DNA of 64,000 bases from Pseudomonas indica NBRC 103045 (GTDB lineage Bacteria > Pseudomonadota > Gammaproteobacteria > Pseudomonadales > Pseudomonadaceae): the NCBI RefSeq assembly GCF_002091635.1, contig NZ_BDAC01000001.1, forward strand, positions 124,001 to 188,000. The letters are read 5' to 3'. The notes beneath the pieces are model-generated. The model worked only from the letters and a program-made list of their open reading frames with translations. It was not told the origin of the DNA and ran no database searches. The position numbers and the translations under genes are program-made. Of this stretch, positions 39,567 to 51,646 are shown piece by piece. How positions within the stretch are numbered: the first letter of the stretch is position 1; the number at the start of each line of letters is the position of its first letter.

Positions 39567-40673
39567 TCATTCATCTCCGAGCTTAGCCACCAGCGTCCGG
39601 TAATCGGCGCTCAACGTGGCTTGCAAAATCTCCTGCGGGAAATCGCTGGTCACGACCGCATCCCCTAACCGCCTCACCAGCACAAGGCGTAAACGCCCAT
39701 CGAGTACCTTCTTGTCCACGGCCATATGCTCGAGAAAATCATCGGGCGTCATGCCTACTGGCGGCACGACCGGCAAGCCAGCCCTCTGCAACAAACGAAT
39801 CCCACGATTTCGTTCCTCGACAGATATCCAACCCAGCCGCGCCGACATTTCCAGAGCCATCACGGTACCGGCCGCCACAGCCTCGCCATGCAGCCAGACG
39901 CCATACCCCTGATGCGTTTCGATGGCATGGCCAAAGGTATGCCCCAGATTGAGGATCGCCCGAAGCCCCGACTCCCGCTCATCCACACCGACGACCCGCG
40001 CTTTGGCCGCACAGGAGCGCTCGATTGCCTCGGTCAGTACGGCCGAATCCAGCGCACGCAGCGCCGACATGTTGTCTTCGAGCCAACCAAGGAACGGCTC
40101 GTCGCAGATCAAACCATACTTGATGACTTCGGCAAGACCGGCGGAAAGCTCGCGAGCGGGTAGGGTGGACAAAGTCGACGTATCGATGATGACCGCCTTC
40201 GGCTGATAGAAGGCCCCCACCATGTTCTTGCCCAGCGGGTGATTGATGCCTGTCTTGCCACCTACCGACGAGTCGACCTGCGAAAGCAGCGTAGTCGGAA
40301 CCTGAAGGAAATCGACCCCACGCTGATAGCAGGCGGCTGCAAATCCGGCCATGTCCCCTATCACACCACCTCCAAGCGCGATGATGGTCGTTCGGCGATC
40401 ATGGCGCTCGGCAAGAAGACTATCGAAGATTCTCTGCAGCGTTTCCCAATTCTTGTAGGCCTCGCCGTCGGGAAGAACTATCGGCGTCACGCCGTAGCCA
40501 GCCAACGTCTGAGTCAGTCGGCCCAAATAGAGAGGAGCTACGGTTTCGTTGGTGACAATAGCCACCTGCCGACCAGCAATATAGGGAACGATCAGCTCCG
40601 GCTGCGCCAGCAAACCTTCACCGATGTGGATGGGATAACTACGCTCGCCGAGATCGACCTGAAGAGTCCGCAT
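39567..40673 (-). CDS. aroB: 3-dehydroquinate synthase
   Basis: 368-residue cytosolic enzyme, second step of the shikimate pathway, converting DAHP to 3-dehydroquinate with NAD+ and a metal ion. Signature parts are [23 protein letters not shown] (NAD-binding), [12 protein letters not shown] and the metal-ligand histidines in [11 protein letters not shown] and WLHGEAVA. Start ATG 40673 ([15 protein letters not shown]) is the family start. It follows aroK by 51 nt on the same strand, the normal aroKB arrangement, and shikimate products also feed the aromatic amino acids that the ammonia lyase would use. Confidence 0.97.
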   Translation of the reverse strand: MRTLQVDLGERSYPIHIGEGLLAQPELIVPYIAGRQVAIVTNETVAPLYLGRLTQTLAGYGVTPIVLPDGEAYKNWETLQRIFDSLLAERHDRRTTIIALGGGVIGDMAGFAAACYQRGVDFLQVPTTLLSQVDSSVGGKTGINHPLGKNMVGAFYQPKAVIIDTSTLSTLPARELSAGLAEVIKYGLICDEPFLGWLEDNMSALRALDSAVLTEAIERSCAAKARVVGVDERESGLRAILNLGHTFGHAIETHQGYGVWLHGEAVAAGTVMALEMSARLGWISVEERNRGIRLLQRAGLPVVPPVGMTPDDFLEHMAVDKKVLDGRLRLVLVRRLGDAVVTSDFPQEILQATLSADYRTLVAKLGDE

Positions 40674-40724
40674 GACGCCCCCGATAATGAAAGGGCCCTA
40701 GAATAACGCAGATCGCCCTGCGCT

Positions 40725-41243
40725 TTAACGGGGAGGTAGAGACTGCAGACGCTCGAGAATTTCCTGCACGACCATCCGTGGCGGTCGCTCATCGGTCTCT
40801 ACGATGATATCCGCAATCTCGCGGTACAGCGGGTCGCGGATTTCCATCAAACCTCGCAGAACAGCCCCTGGGTCGGCCGTGCGAAGCAGGGGACGATTCC
40901 TGTCCCTGGCTGTTCGATCAAGCTGCTGAGCCACCGACGTATGCAGGTACACGACACGACCACCGGCCCGCAGCGCTTGCCGATTTTCCGGCCGCAATAC
41001 CGCACCACCTCCGGTAGCCAGTACCACGCCCCCCAAGTCGCACAGCTCAGCAAGCATAGCCTGCTCCCGATCACGAAAGCCCTGCTCCCCCTCGACATCG
41101 AAAATCCAGGGAATATCGGCTCCCGTCCGCTGCTCGATTTCCTTGTCGGAATCCTTGAACGGAAAACGCAGCTCTTTGGCAAGCAAACGCCCGATGGTGC
41201 TCTTTCCAGCACCCATCGGGCCTACAAGGATCACATTCCGCAC
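40725..41243 (-). CDS. aroK: Shikimate kinase
   Basis: 172-residue P-loop kinase that phosphorylates shikimate to shikimate 3-phosphate. Walker [10 protein letters not shown] (8-16), the shikimate-binding Asp/Arg region ([12 protein letters not shown] and FRDREQ) and [11 protein letters not shown] are all present. It begins 7 nt after pilQ on the same strand, so it is the sixth gene of a pilMNOPQ-aroK-aroB-SPOR transcript. Confidence 0.96.
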   Translation of the reverse strand: MRNVILVGPMGAGKSTIGRLLAKELRFPFKDSDKEIEQRTGADIPWIFDVEGEQGFRDREQAMLAELCDLGGVVLATGGGAVLRPENRQALRAGGRVVYLHTSVAQQLDRTARDRNRPLLRTADPGAVLRGLMEIRDPLYREIADIIVETDERPPRMVVQEILERLQSLPPR

Positions 41244-41250
41244 TGAACGC

Positions 41251-43332
41251 TCAACGACTCACAGCAATAGCCTGATTATTCATGATACGCGGAGTGAGGA
41301 AAATGAGCAGCTCGGATTTGCTATCCGTAACGGTATCGCGGCGGAACAGTCGACCGAGATAAGGCAGATCACCAAGGAAGGGAACCTTATCCACACTTTT
41401 TTGCTGAGTATTCGAGAATACCCCACCGATTACGATGGTCTCGCCATCAGTAACCAATACCTTGGCATTGACCTCATTCTTATCGATAGGCGGAACACCA
41501 TTGAGCGCGTTGGCAAAGTCCGGGGCATCCTTGGTTACTTTTACCTCCATGATCACCCGATTATCCGGTGTGATCTGAGGAGTAACTTCCAGAGAAAGTG
41601 CAGCCTCTTTGAACGAAACGCTAGTAGCGCCACTCGAACTGGCTTCTTGATAAGGAATTTCGGATCCTTTCAGGATCTTGGCCGTTTCCTTGTCCGAAGT
41701 AACCACTTTCGGCTGGGAAATCACTTCGCCGTTGCCGGTTTTTTCCATTGCAGACAGCTCAAGGTCAAGCAAAACGTTATTGGTTACAAAACCGATACCA
41801 ATACCTGATGTTACGTTATCAGCTCCCATATCAACGAACGGAATATTACGAGTCAGATCGTCACCGGTATTACCTGCTTCATCCCCATTATCATCATTAC
41901 CATAGACAGTCCAATTGCCACCATTGGGATTGATTGACCCACCCCAACGCACACCTAAACTTTTATCATAGTCGACATTAGCTTCAACAATGCGAGCCTC
42001 AATCATTACCTGCCGAACAGGAATATCCAACTGAGTAATAATTCGACGCAACTCATCAATACGCTCCTGCGTCAACGTCACAATGAGGCTATTGGTCCTA
42101 TCATCAAAAATGACCGACCCCCTCATATCATCTTTCAGCGTTCCTTTGGCAGCATCGTCCTCATAAAGCTTCGCAATATCGGAAGCCTTCGCATAATTCA
42201 GCTGAATGATGTCCTTTTTAAGAGGAGCCAACTCGGCAACCTGCTTCTGCGCCTCCAGTTCTTGCCGCTCGCGAGCTGCAATTTCGTCAGCCGGAGCGAC
42301 CATCAGCACATTGCCAATCTTGCGCTTATCCAGCCCCTTGGTCTTGAGGACGAGATCCAGAGCCTGATCCCATGGAACGTTCTGAAGACGCAACGTGATA
42401 TTGCCTTGAACGGTATCGCTCGCTACCAGATTGAGGTCGGTAAAGTCGGCGATCAATTGCAGAACCGAGCGAACGTCAATATCCTGAAAATTCAAGGACA
42501 ACTTCTCACCGGAGTAAGTGAACCGTTCCGCTTTACGTTTTTCCAAGTCATCCTGAGTCAGCGGTTTGACGCTGATCGTCAATTTGTTATCAGCCTGATA
42601 CGCCAAGTAGTCATAGAAACCCGTCGGCTCGATGGTAATCGTAGACTTGTCGGCCTGAGCGGTCGCACTGACGAACTGGACAGGTGTGGCGAAATCCTTC
42701 ACATCGAGACGAACTCGCAACTGTTCAGGAAGCTGGGTCTTAGGGAAATCCAGCCGAATCTTGCCGCCCTGCTCCTGAATATCCGGGCTAACGGACGGGT
42801 CGGAGAGCTCAATGACAACATTACCCTCACCCTGTTCACCACGTTGGAAGTCGACATTGCTGATTGCGCGCCCGACCGGGATATAAGGCTTGGTGACCGA
42901 TTGAACAGGAGCAGGCGCCGAAACGGCAGGACGGGCGGCCGTCGTGGGAACGACACTTTCGCCAACTACGACAAAAAGGTTATTACCTTCGACACGGGTG
43001 CTGTACGGCGCAAGCGTCGTCAGATTGATGATCAGCCGGGTACGGTCTTTCGCTTCGACCACGGTAACGCTACGAGCGTTACCCACACCGATTTCCTTGT
43101 TTTTGGCACCCAACTTGTTGCTCACACCCGGTAGGTCGAGTGCGATGCGCGCCGGCTGTTCAATAGTGTAGCCACGCGGCGCCTGAACCGGCTCATCGAA
43201 AACCAGCTTAAGCTCGACCTTATCACCCGGTAATGCCGCAACATCCAGAGCTTTTAGATCTGCCGCCAGCAGTGCTGGCGACATCAGGGCGGCCATGAGA
43301 GATATGCCGAGGAACGAAAGGGAACTGTTCAT
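41251..43332 (-). CDS. pilQ: Type IV pilus secretin
   Basis: 693-residue outer-membrane secretin through which the type IV pilus leaves the cell. It has a signal peptide ([18 protein letters not shown]), two N-terminal AMIN domains (about 25-130 and 150-260), N0/N1 domains (about 290-430) and the C-terminal secretin domain with [16 protein letters not shown] and [11 protein letters not shown]. The middle variable loop ([20 protein letters not shown]) is shorter than the PAO1 one I recall, explaining a total slightly under 714. An upstream in-frame ATG at 43371 would add 13 polar residues ahead of the signal; 43332 (MNSSLSFLG) is the known start. Base composition is visibly lower in GC than the flanks. 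Confidence 0.96.
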   Translation of the reverse strand: MNSSLSFLGISLMAALMSPALLAADLKALDVAALPGDKVELKLVFDEPVQAPRGYTIEQPARIALDLPGVSNKLGAKNKEIGVGNARSVTVVEAKDRTRLIINLTTLAPYSTRVEGNNLFVVVGESVVPTTAARPAVSAPAPVQSVTKPYIPVGRAISNVDFQRGEQGEGNVVIELSDPSVSPDIQEQGGKIRLDFPKTQLPEQLRVRLDVKDFATPVQFVSATAQADKSTITIEPTGFYDYLAYQADNKLTISVKPLTQDDLEKRKAERFTYSGEKLSLNFQDIDVRSVLQLIADFTDLNLVASDTVQGNITLRLQNVPWDQALDLVLKTKGLDKRKIGNVLMVAPADEIAARERQELEAQKQVAELAPLKKDIIQLNYAKASDIAKLYEDDAAKGTLKDDMRGSVIFDDRTNSLIVTLTQERIDELRRIITQLDIPVRQVMIEARIVEANVDYDKSLGVRWGGSINPNGGNWTVYGNDDNGDEAGNTGDDLTRNIPFVDMGADNVTSGIGIGFVTNNVLLDLELSAMEKTGNGEVISQPKVVTSDKETAKILKGSEIPYQEASSSGATSVSFKEAALSLEVTPQITPDNRVIMEVKVTKDAPDFANALNGVPPIDKNEVNAKVLVTDGETIVIGGVFSNTQQKSVDKVPFLGDLPYLGRLFRRDTVTDSKSELLIFLTPRIMNNQAIAVSR

Positions 43333-43384
43333 TATCTGATTCCGTTGTGCAGATCGCTGATTATTTTTCATCTTGGTCCCGCCC

Positions 43385-43912
43385 TCAGGAGCGTTCTTTC
43401 AGAGTGAGACTCCGCGGACGTTCCAGCCAGCCGCCTTCACCATCCGGAACGATCTCGACCACGTCGATCTGCCCCTCATTGATGGCAACGATGCGACCAT
43501 GGTTGCGCCCCAGATAATCGCCAACCTTAACCCGATGGACCCCACCCGCGCCTTGAACCAAAGCAAACATTCCAGCTTCGTTCGAGAGCGTGCCGACCAT
43601 CACGAAGGTTTCGATGTTGAACCCTTCGAGGAACTGTTTAACGCGGGTCTCATCCGGCTTGATGTCTTTCGAACCCTTCTTCTGGCTGGCCAGATCGATC
43701 TTCACTGGCGGCTGGAAAGGGCTTCGTAGCGATGCAGCACTATAGGTGAACGCTTCATAAGGTTGGAATTTCGGCAGAGGCTCGATGGCACCTTTAGGCC
43801 GCGCACGAACTTCATCCATGTAAGCCTGCAAATCGCTGAAGTCCCCCCCCGCATCACATCCGGAGAGGCCAGCCAATAACAGACCAGCAAATATCAGGCG
43901 GGCGGTCTTCAT
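43385..43912 (-). CDS. pilP: Type IV pilus lipoprotein PilP
   Basis: 175-residue inner-membrane lipoprotein of the pilus alignment complex. Its lipobox LSGC places the lipidated Cys at 19, followed by Asp at +2, the inner-membrane retention signal. The beta-domain (about 90-165; VKVGDYLGRNHGRI) contacts PilQ, while the N-terminal tail binds the PilN/PilO pair. It overlaps the end of pilO by 4 nt and is followed by pilQ. Confidence 0.95.
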   Translation of the reverse strand: MKTARLIFAGLLLAGLSGCDAGGDFSDLQAYMDEVRARPKGAIEPLPKFQPYEAFTYSAASLRSPFQPPVKIDLASQKKGSKDIKPDETRVKQFLEGFNIETFVMVGTLSNEAGMFALVQGAGGVHRVKVGDYLGRNHGRIVAINEGQIDVVEIVPDGEGGWLERPRSLTLKERS

Positions 43913-44532
43913 TGCTGCTGCCCCTTGTCGTTATAGCGATACGTCTTTGCAACGATGCTCATCCGCAATTTCGAAACACTGTCCTTATCGACAGGCTTAA
44001 TTTCGAAGTCGTGCAGCGTCACAATTCGCGGCAAGCTGGCAACACCACTCACAAAGGTAGCCAGATCATGGTACCCACCGACCACCACGATCTGAATCGG
44101 CAATTCGATATAGAACTGCTTGACCGATTCCGGTTGGAGCTTGATCTCCTCGAACTCCAGACCACTGCCCAGGCCCGTACGGGTAATATCCTCAAGCAGA
44201 CCCGGAACTTCAGTGTCGCTGGGTAGCTGCCGCAAAAGGGCCCCGAAGGACTCTTCCATCTCCTTCATCTGATCTTTGTAAGCCTCGAGATTGGCAGCTT
44301 GGAATGCCTTGGTGGAAAACTGCTGTTTCAGCGTTTCCTCTTGCGCCTGTTGCTGCTCAAGCTGCGCCTGCAGGTCCTTCAAATGAAAGTTGTAGCCCAG
44401 CGCAAGAACGGCAACGATCAACAAAATACAAGTGATGACCTTAACCGGAGCCGGCCACGACCCCAGGTTATTAACATCGAGGTCTGAAAGATCGACCTTT
44501 TTCAGACTTTCAAGCGAATCGGCCAGACTCAT
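43909..44532 (-). CDS. pilO: Type IV pilus inner-membrane protein PilO
   Basis: 207-residue bitopic protein: short cytoplasmic N-terminus, one helix (VITCILLIVAVLALGY, about 33-48), a coiled coil rich in Gln/Glu (LQAQLEQQQAQEETLKQQ) and a periplasmic ferredoxin-like domain. It heterodimerises with PilN and, with PilP, couples the motor to the secretin. ATG 44532 (MSLADSLESL) overlaps the pilN stop by 4 nt; a longer open frame upstream is shadow of pilN. Confidence 0.95.
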   Translation of the reverse strand: MSLADSLESLKKVDLSDLDVNNLGSWPAPVKVITCILLIVAVLALGYNFHLKDLQAQLEQQQAQEETLKQQFSTKAFQAANLEAYKDQMKEMEESFGALLRQLPSDTEVPGLLEDITRTGLGSGLEFEEIKLQPESVKQFYIELPIQIVVVGGYHDLATFVSGVASLPRIVTLHDFEIKPVDKDSVSKLRMSIVAKTYRYNDKGQQQ

Positions 44533-45100
44533 TTCTTGGCTCCTTCTGCTTCGAGGGACGGCTGCGTCTGCTGTACGGTCAGCTGGAATACGTTCGCCTG
44601 ATCCACTCCACCTGCCGTAATGGCTTTCACCTCGGTCAGATTTGGCGCCTCGAGCCATTCGGATGCATCGAGGTTACGCATCAAGTTGGAGACCCGATTG
44701 TTGGATTCGGCAGCCCCGACGATGGCGATCGTTTTGTCAGTCATCTTCAAGCCAGTGAAATAAACACCGTCAGGCAATGTACGAACCAGTTGATCGAATA
44801 CACGGCCAATGATCGGCCGGTTACCCTGCAGATCCTGAATGATCTTCATCCGCTCCAGCAGTTGCTGACGGCGCGTCTTTAGCTCGCTGATTTCCTTGAT
44901 GCGCGCATCGAGGACAGCAATCTCCTTCTGAATGAATGCATTGCGTGCATTCTGGTTCTCGATGGCGCTGTTCAGATACTGATCACCCAGAAACACCAGT
45001 GCACCGGAAGCGATCAGAACGCCCGCCAGGGTTACCAGAAACTGCTGCTTTCGTTCTTCGCGTAGCTGTTCGCGCCAAGGAAGTAGGTTGATGCGCGCCA

Positions 45101-45101
<1 letters not shown>
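44529..45101 (-). CDS. pilN: Type IV pilus assembly protein PilN
   Basis: 190-residue bitopic inner-membrane protein. The cytoplasmic N-terminal motif ARINLLPWRE binds the groove of PilM; one helix (FLVTLAGVLIASGALVFLG, about 20-38) and a periplasmic coiled coil and ferredoxin-like domain follow. Start ATG 45101 shares its last base region with the pilM stop, giving a one-base overlap and translational coupling. Confidence 0.96.
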
Positions 45102-46349
<1,248 letters not shown>

Positions 46350-48782
46350 ATGCGTTTGTTGAAGTTTTTCTGGTGGTCTTTCGTCGCTGTTTTTTGTGGG
46401 CTACTGCTCAGTTTCAGCGGCGCATTCCTCTACCTCAGCCCTAGTCTCCCTTCAGTCGATTCCCTTCGTAGCATTCAGCTGCAAATCCCGCTTCGGGTTT
46501 ATAGCAGCGATGCCAAGCTGATCGCAGAATTCGGGGAGATGCGCCGTTCGCCCATTCATTTCGCGGACATACCACAAGAGTTCATCCAGGCACTGCTTTC
46601 TGCCGAGGACGACAACTTCGCCAACCATTATGGCGTCGACGTGACCAGCCTGATGCGTGCTGCCACTCAATTATTGAAAAGCGGCCACATCCAGACGGGC
46701 GGTAGCACCATCACCATGCAGGTGGCGAAGAACTACTTCCTCACCAGCGAGCGGAGCTTTTCACGCAAGATCAACGAGATCCTCCTGGCCCTGCAGATCG
46801 AGCGCGAACTGAGCAAGGACGAGATTCTCGAGCTCTACGTCAACAAGATCTATCTGGGCAATCGCGCCTACGGAATCGAAGCTGCCGCCCAAGTCTATTA
46901 CGGCAAATCCATCCGAGACTTGAGCCTGGCGCAGATGGCGACGATCGCCGGTCTGCCGAAAGCCCCCTCGCGCTTCAACCCCCTGGTCAACCCGACCCGC
47001 GCCAAGGAACGCCGCGACTGGATTCTCGGCCGTATGTACCGCCTCGGAAAAATCGACGAAGCGAGTTACCAGGCCGCATTGGCAGAGCCTATCGATGCCA
47101 GCTACCACGTCCCCACACCGGAACTGAGCGCCCCCTATGTTGCCGAGATGGCGCGCGCCGAAATGGTCGGACGCTATGGCAGCGACGCCTACACCGAAGG
47201 CTTCCGCGTGACAACGACGGTGCCCAGCGACCTCCAGCAGGCGGCCAATCGCGCCCTGCGCGAAGGCTTGATCAGCTACGACCAGCGACATGGCTACAGG
47301 GGACCGGAAACCCGCCTGCCGAACATGACGCGGGAAGCGTGGCAGCAGGAGTTGAGCAAGCACCGCACCATCAATGGCCTCGAGCCGGCCATCGTCACAC
47401 AGGTCGAGAAGAGCGGCATCCTCGTACTGACCCGTAATGGCGAGGAAGAAGCCGTCGCCTGGGACAGCATGAAATGGGCGCGCCCCTATCTCAACACCAA
47501 CAGCCTTGGGCCCCGCCCGCAATCTCCTGCCGATGTCGTGCAACCCGGCGATCTGATTCGCGTGCAGCGTAGCGAAGAAGGCAGCCTGCTATTCAGCCAG
47601 GTGCCCTCGGCCCAAAGCGCGCTGGTTTCCCTGGACCCGCAGAATGGTGCCATCCGTGCACTGGTCGGAGGCTTCTCCTTCGAACAGAGCAACTACAACC
47701 GGGCGGCCCAAGCCAAGCGCCAGCCCGGCTCGAGCTTCAAGCCCTTCCTTTATACAGCAGCACTGGACAGTGGCTTCACCGCGGCGACCATGGTCAACGA
47801 TGCTCCCATCGTGTTCCATGAAGCTGGCATGGAAGAGGCCTGGCGACCGAAGAACGACAACAACACCTTCCTCGGCCCGATCCGGTTGCGCGAGGCGCTC
47901 TACAAGTCCCGCAACCTGGTTTCCATTCGCCTGCTCCAGACCATCGGCATCGACTATGCGCTGGACTACGTGACCCGGTTCGGCTTCAACAGGCAGGAGC
48001 TCCCGCGCAATCTGTCCCTCGCGCTGGGTACCGCCAACCTGACCCCTCTGGAAGTAGCCGGCGGCTGGACCGTCTTCGCCAATGGCGGCTACAAAGTGCA
48101 GCCCTACCTGATCGAGCGAATTGAAAGCCGGGAAGGCGAGCCTCTTTATGTAGCCAACCCGCCGAGCGTCCCAACCGAAGAGAACATGGCCCAACAGCCG
48201 GAGCCCTCCGAAGAAAGGGAAGCCACTATCACCCAGGTGAGTAACAGCCCCGCCGTCCCCGCCGAACCGGCCATAGCCGAACGCGTGGTAGACCCACGCA
48301 CCACCTACATCATGACCAGCATGCTGCAGGATGTGATCAAGCGCGGCACCGGACGCAGGGCGCTGAGCATGAAGCGAGGCGACATAGCCGGCAAGACCGG
48401 CACCACCAACGAATCCAAGGACAGCTGGTTCTCCGGCTACAACGCAGACTTGGTCACGACGGTCTGGGCCGGCTTCGATCAGCCGGAAAGCCTGGGGCGC
48501 AATGAGTACGGCGGGACCGTTGCCTTGCCGATCTGGATCGATTTCATGAGCGCCGCACTCAAGGAAAAGCCGGAGCACGTCCAGCCCGAGCCGGAGGGTC
48601 TGCTTACACTGCGCATTGACCCGATCACCGGTCGTGCAGCCTCACCGGGCTCGCCCAACGCCTACTTCGAACTGTTCAAGAGCGAGGATTCGCCCCCGCC
48701 CATGAACGAACTCGAACCAGGCATGGGCTTCCCGGGCAGCCCGCTACCCGCCGACGAAGCCGCACCCATCGATCTGTTCTGA
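46350..48782 (+). CDS. ponA: Penicillin-binding protein 1A
   Basis: 810-residue bifunctional class A PBP that polymerises and cross-links peptidoglycan. It has an N-terminal membrane anchor (FFWWSFVAVFCGLLLSFSG), a glycosyltransferase domain with catalytic Glu86 in AEDDNF and GGSTITMQVAKNYF, an OB-like insert, and a transpeptidase domain with Ser461-x-x-Lys464 (SSFK), the KSRN segment as the SxN-type motif, and Lys682-Thr-Gly (AGKTGTTNESKDSWF). A TTG one codon earlier is in frame, but the ATG at 46350 is the better start. The C-terminal tail is Pro/Glu-rich. A strong terminator follows 20 nt after the stop. Confidence 0.96.
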   Translation: MRLLKFFWWSFVAVFCGLLLSFSGAFLYLSPSLPSVDSLRSIQLQIPLRVYSSDAKLIAEFGEMRRSPIHFADIPQEFIQALLSAEDDNFANHYGVDVTSLMRAATQLLKSGHIQTGGSTITMQVAKNYFLTSERSFSRKINEILLALQIERELSKDEILELYVNKIYLGNRAYGIEAAAQVYYGKSIRDLSLAQMATIAGLPKAPSRFNPLVNPTRAKERRDWILGRMYRLGKIDEASYQAALAEPIDASYHVPTPELSAPYVAEMARAEMVGRYGSDAYTEGFRVTTTVPSDLQQAANRALREGLISYDQRHGYRGPETRLPNMTREAWQQELSKHRTINGLEPAIVTQVEKSGILVLTRNGEEEAVAWDSMKWARPYLNTNSLGPRPQSPADVVQPGDLIRVQRSEEGSLLFSQVPSAQSALVSLDPQNGAIRALVGGFSFEQSNYNRAAQAKRQPGSSFKPFLYTAALDSGFTAATMVNDAPIVFHEAGMEEAWRPKNDNNTFLGPIRLREALYKSRNLVSIRLLQTIGIDYALDYVTRFGFNRQELPRNLSLALGTANLTPLEVAGGWTVFANGGYKVQPYLIERIESREGEPLYVANPPSVPTEENMAQQPEPSEEREATITQVSNSPAVPAEPAIAERVVDPRTTYIMTSMLQDVIKRGTGRRALSMKRGDIAGKTGTTNESKDSWFSGYNADLVTTVWAGFDQPESLGRNEYGGTVALPIWIDFMSAALKEKPEHVQPEPEGLLTLRIDPITGRAASPGSPNAYFELFKSEDSPPPMNELEPGMGFPGSPLPADEAAPIDLF

Positions 48783-48799
48783 TAGACAGCCCCATAAAA

Positions 48800-48827
48800 A
48801 CAAAACCCCGCCGAAGCGGGGTTTTGT
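48800..48827. terminator. Bidirectional terminator between ponA and malic enzyme gene
   Basis: Perfect stem ACAAAACCCCGC (48800-48811) / GCGGGGTTTTGT (48816-48827) with loop CGAA. A-rich and T-rich flanks serve both converging genes. Confidence 0.9.
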
Positions 48828-48844
48828 TTTGAGAGCTTGGCAGC

Positions 48845-50113
48845 TTAGCCGTTGAAGACGTCGTCCACCGACTTCAGCGGGTAGTGCTTCGGATACGGCA
48901 GAGTGGCTACGCCGCTCTCGATCGCAGCCTTGGCCACGGCGTCGCACACCACGGTAATCAGACGAGCATCCATCGGCTTCGGAATGATGTACTCGCGACC
49001 GAACTCCAGCTTGATGCCACCGTAGGCGTCGCAGACTTCCTGCGGAACCGGCAGCTTGGCCAGGTCGCGCAACGCCAGGGCGGCGGCAATCTTCATTTCT
49101 TCGTTGATGCGGGTCGCGCGAACATCGAGCGCACCACGGAAGATGAAGGGGAAGCCGAGCACGTTGTTCACCTGGTTCGGATAGTCCGAACGACCGGTGG
49201 CCATGATCACGTCATTGCGGGTTTCATGGGCCAGCTCCGGCTTGATTTCCGGGTCCGGGTTGGAGCAGGCGAAGACGATCGGGTTCGGCGCCATGCGCTT
49301 CAGGTCTTCGGCGCTCAGCAGGTTGGCGCCCGACAGGCCGACGAACACATCGGCACCTTCCAGGGCATCGGACAGTGTGCGCTTGTCAGTTTCGTGGGCG
49401 AACACGGCCTTGTACTGGTTCAGATCATCGCGACCGGCATGGATCACGCCTTTGCGGTCGATCATATAGATGTTCTCGACCTTGGCCCCCATGCTCACCA
49501 GCAGTTTCATGCAGGAGATCGCCGCAGCGCCGGCGCCCAGGCAGACGATCTTCGCCGCTTCGAGCGTCTTGCCGGAGATTTCCAACGCATTGAGCATGCC
49601 GGCGGCCGTTACGATGGCGGTGCCGTGCTGGTCGTCATGGAAGACCGGGATATCGCACTGATCGATCAATGTGCGCTCGATCTCGAAGCACTCCGGCGCC
49701 TTGATGTCTTCCAGGTTGATGCCACCGAAGGTGATGGAAATGCGCTTGACAGTGTCGATGAAGGCCTGCGGGCTTTCGGCATCGACTTCGATGTCGAACA
49801 CGTCGATGCCGGCGAAACGCTTGAACAGCACGCCCTTGCCTTCCATGACCGGCTTGGAGGCCAGCGGGCCGAGGTTGCCCAGACCGAGAATAGCCGTGCC
49901 ATCGGAGATGACTGCCACCAGATTGCCCTTGCCGGTATAGCGGTAGGCCAGTTCCGGATCGCGGGCGATCTCGCGTACCGGCTCGGCGACACCCGGGCTG
50001 TATGCCAGAGACAGATCACGGGCAGTGGCAGTGGGCTTGGTCAGCTCGACGCTCAGCTTCCCGGGACGGGGCTGGGCGTGATACTCGAGAGCGGCTGTTT
50101 TCAGGTCAGACAT
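48845..50113 (-). CDS. Malic enzyme, short form without phosphotransacetylase domain
   Basis: 422-residue cytosolic oxidoreductase that decarboxylates malate to pyruvate with reduction of NAD(P)+. It has the malic N-terminal domain (SLAYSPGVAEPVREI, FAGIDVFDIEVDAE, PVFHDDQHGTAIVTAAG) and the Rossmann domain (CLGAGAAAISCMKL). It is about half the length of E. coli MaeB because the C-terminal Pta-like domain is absent, so acetyl-CoA regulation through that domain is not expected. Cofactor preference cannot be settled by eye. ATG 50113 (MSDLKTAALEY) is the family start. Monocistronic between a terminator and a 99-nt spacer. Confidence 0.92.
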   Translation of the reverse strand: MSDLKTAALEYHAQPRPGKLSVELTKPTATARDLSLAYSPGVAEPVREIARDPELAYRYTGKGNLVAVISDGTAILGLGNLGPLASKPVMEGKGVLFKRFAGIDVFDIEVDAESPQAFIDTVKRISITFGGINLEDIKAPECFEIERTLIDQCDIPVFHDDQHGTAIVTAAGMLNALEISGKTLEAAKIVCLGAGAAAISCMKLLVSMGAKVENIYMIDRKGVIHAGRDDLNQYKAVFAHETDKRTLSDALEGADVFVGLSGANLLSAEDLKRMAPNPIVFACSNPDPEIKPELAHETRNDVIMATGRSDYPNQVNNVLGFPFIFRGALDVRATRINEEMKIAAALALRDLAKLPVPQEVCDAYGGIKLEFGREYIIPKPMDARLITVVCDAVAKAAIESGVATLPYPKHYPLKSVDDVFNG

Positions 50114-50212
50114 GTTGGCATTTTCCGCTTTTGCTGGTGAACAGACAGGCGGCCGAGCATACGCAAGATGAAGGGGCCCCACAAGACTGTTCAGTCACCC
50201 GTGTCAAGGCCC

Positions 50213-51646
50213 CTAGCGTACGACTTTAAGCCAGTCTCCTGGATGCGGCTCGCCGTTTGGGTAGAGGTTGTTGAGAAGGCGGAGACGGGCCTCCGAGTCA
50301 CCGGGAAGCCGAGAAGACTTGGCGATATCCGCCATGCGCTGCCCCGGAGTGACGCGAACCAGCTGCACGCGCAACGGCTCGGCGAGCTTGCGCTCATTAG
50401 CCGCAAGCGGGCGGAAGCTCTTGATCACCGAGAGGAAGCGGGCGTCTTCGCTCTCCAGCGAGCCGCGACCTTTGATACCTGCCAGGAAGATAAAGGCATG
50501 GCCGTCCTTGTACAGGACAGCCACACGCTTGGCCGGATTGCCGGGTATGACCGCGGCATGCCCCTCCAGACCAGCCTGACGCAGCGGCTCTTCCTGAGCC
50601 AGGCGCTGTGCCCGAACGCGCTGACGTAGGAACTCCGCCGGGGTCATCCCTTGCTTGGGCTCCTCGAGCACCATGGCGACGAAGGCTTGCTGGTCGGGAG
50701 AGAGACCAATCAAGGCATCGGGACGGTTGACCATCTGCCAGCCATCCGGAAAGCGCAGAGTGAAACCGAGCCCCGCGTGATAAAACTGCTGGCCACGACG
50801 CACACCACTGGCCTCCGAATCGCCGAAAGGCAACCCCTCCAGCGCCTTCAGGAACGCCTCCCGGTTAACTTCCTGCTGCCCGCTCGCCAATGCCTGGGCC
50901 GGGCCGATCACCTGTTGCAAACGACGGTCGTTGTCCGGGTGGGTATCGAAGATTCCGTGATAACTGGCAGGAGCCGGCTGGCCGCTCTTCGCCGCTTGAT
51001 CCCGGGCAAAGGTCTCCTGGTTCTTCAGGATCTTCACGACCTCGATCATCGCCTGCGGATCGTAGCCGCTGCGCGCCAGGTACTGGGCACCGAGCCCGTC
51101 GGCTTCCAGCTCCATGTCCCGACCGTAGCCACGCACGAATGCCGTGCCCAGCACATTGGTGAGGTCGCCCGCGGCACTGACTCCGGTGCCGATGGCCACT
51201 GCCTGCCCCAACAACCCCCAGGCAGTCGACTGGCTCTGCTGGCGTACGCTGTGGCGAGCGGTGACATGGCCGATCTCATGCCCCAGCACGGCCGCCAGCT
51301 CCGCCTCGGTGTTCAGATAGGCGAGCAACCCGCGATGGATATAGATGTGCCCACCGGGCAAGGCGAAAGCGTTGATGTCCGGGCTATCGATGACCGTGAA
51401 GGTATAGGCCAGGCTGCTCCGGTGCCCATGCCGTGCCACCCGCTCGCCCACTTGCTGGACATAGGCCTGGAGTTTCTCATCGGCGTAACGCGGGTTCTGC
51501 TTGAGGATTTCCTGGCTATAGCGCTGACCGAGATCGATCTCTTCGCGCTCGCTCATCATCACGAAATCGGTGCGCCCGGTCGCCGGATTCACCGCACAGC
51601 CAGCCAGAATGAAAGGCGCCAGGAGCAGAGCACAAAGACGCATCAT
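50213..51646 (-). CDS. M48-family metalloprotease lipoprotein
   Basis: 477-residue periplasmic zinc protease. It has a lipoprotein signal (LLLAPFILAGC, Cys17), the zinc motif HEIGH (123-127) in LGHEIGHVTARH, and the conserved FALPGGHIYIHRGLL ahead of it. The C-terminal part (last ~55 residues, VTPGQRMADIAKSS...GDWLKVV) reads as a LysM-like repeat, suggesting peptidoglycan contact. It resembles BepA/LoiP-type quality-control proteases of the outer membrane but is longer. The first of two adjacent ATGs (51646) is taken, six nt after GGAGGT. It overlaps the nuclease gene end by 4 nt. Confidence 0.87.
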   Translation of the reverse strand: MMRLCALLLAPFILAGCAVNPATGRTDFVMMSEREEIDLGQRYSQEILKQNPRYADEKLQAYVQQVGERVARHGHRSSLAYTFTVIDSPDINAFALPGGHIYIHRGLLAYLNTEAELAAVLGHEIGHVTARHSVRQQSQSTAWGLLGQAVAIGTGVSAAGDLTNVLGTAFVRGYGRDMELEADGLGAQYLARSGYDPQAMIEVVKILKNQETFARDQAAKSGQPAPASYHGIFDTHPDNDRRLQQVIGPAQALASGQQEVNREAFLKALEGLPFGDSEASGVRRGQQFYHAGLGFTLRFPDGWQMVNRPDALIGLSPDQQAFVAMVLEEPKQGMTPAEFLRQRVRAQRLAQEEPLRQAGLEGHAAVIPGNPAKRVAVLYKDGHAFIFLAGIKGRGSLESEDARFLSVIKSFRPLAANERKLAEPLRVQLVRVTPGQRMADIAKSSRLPGDSEARLRLLNNLYPNGEPHPGDWLKVVR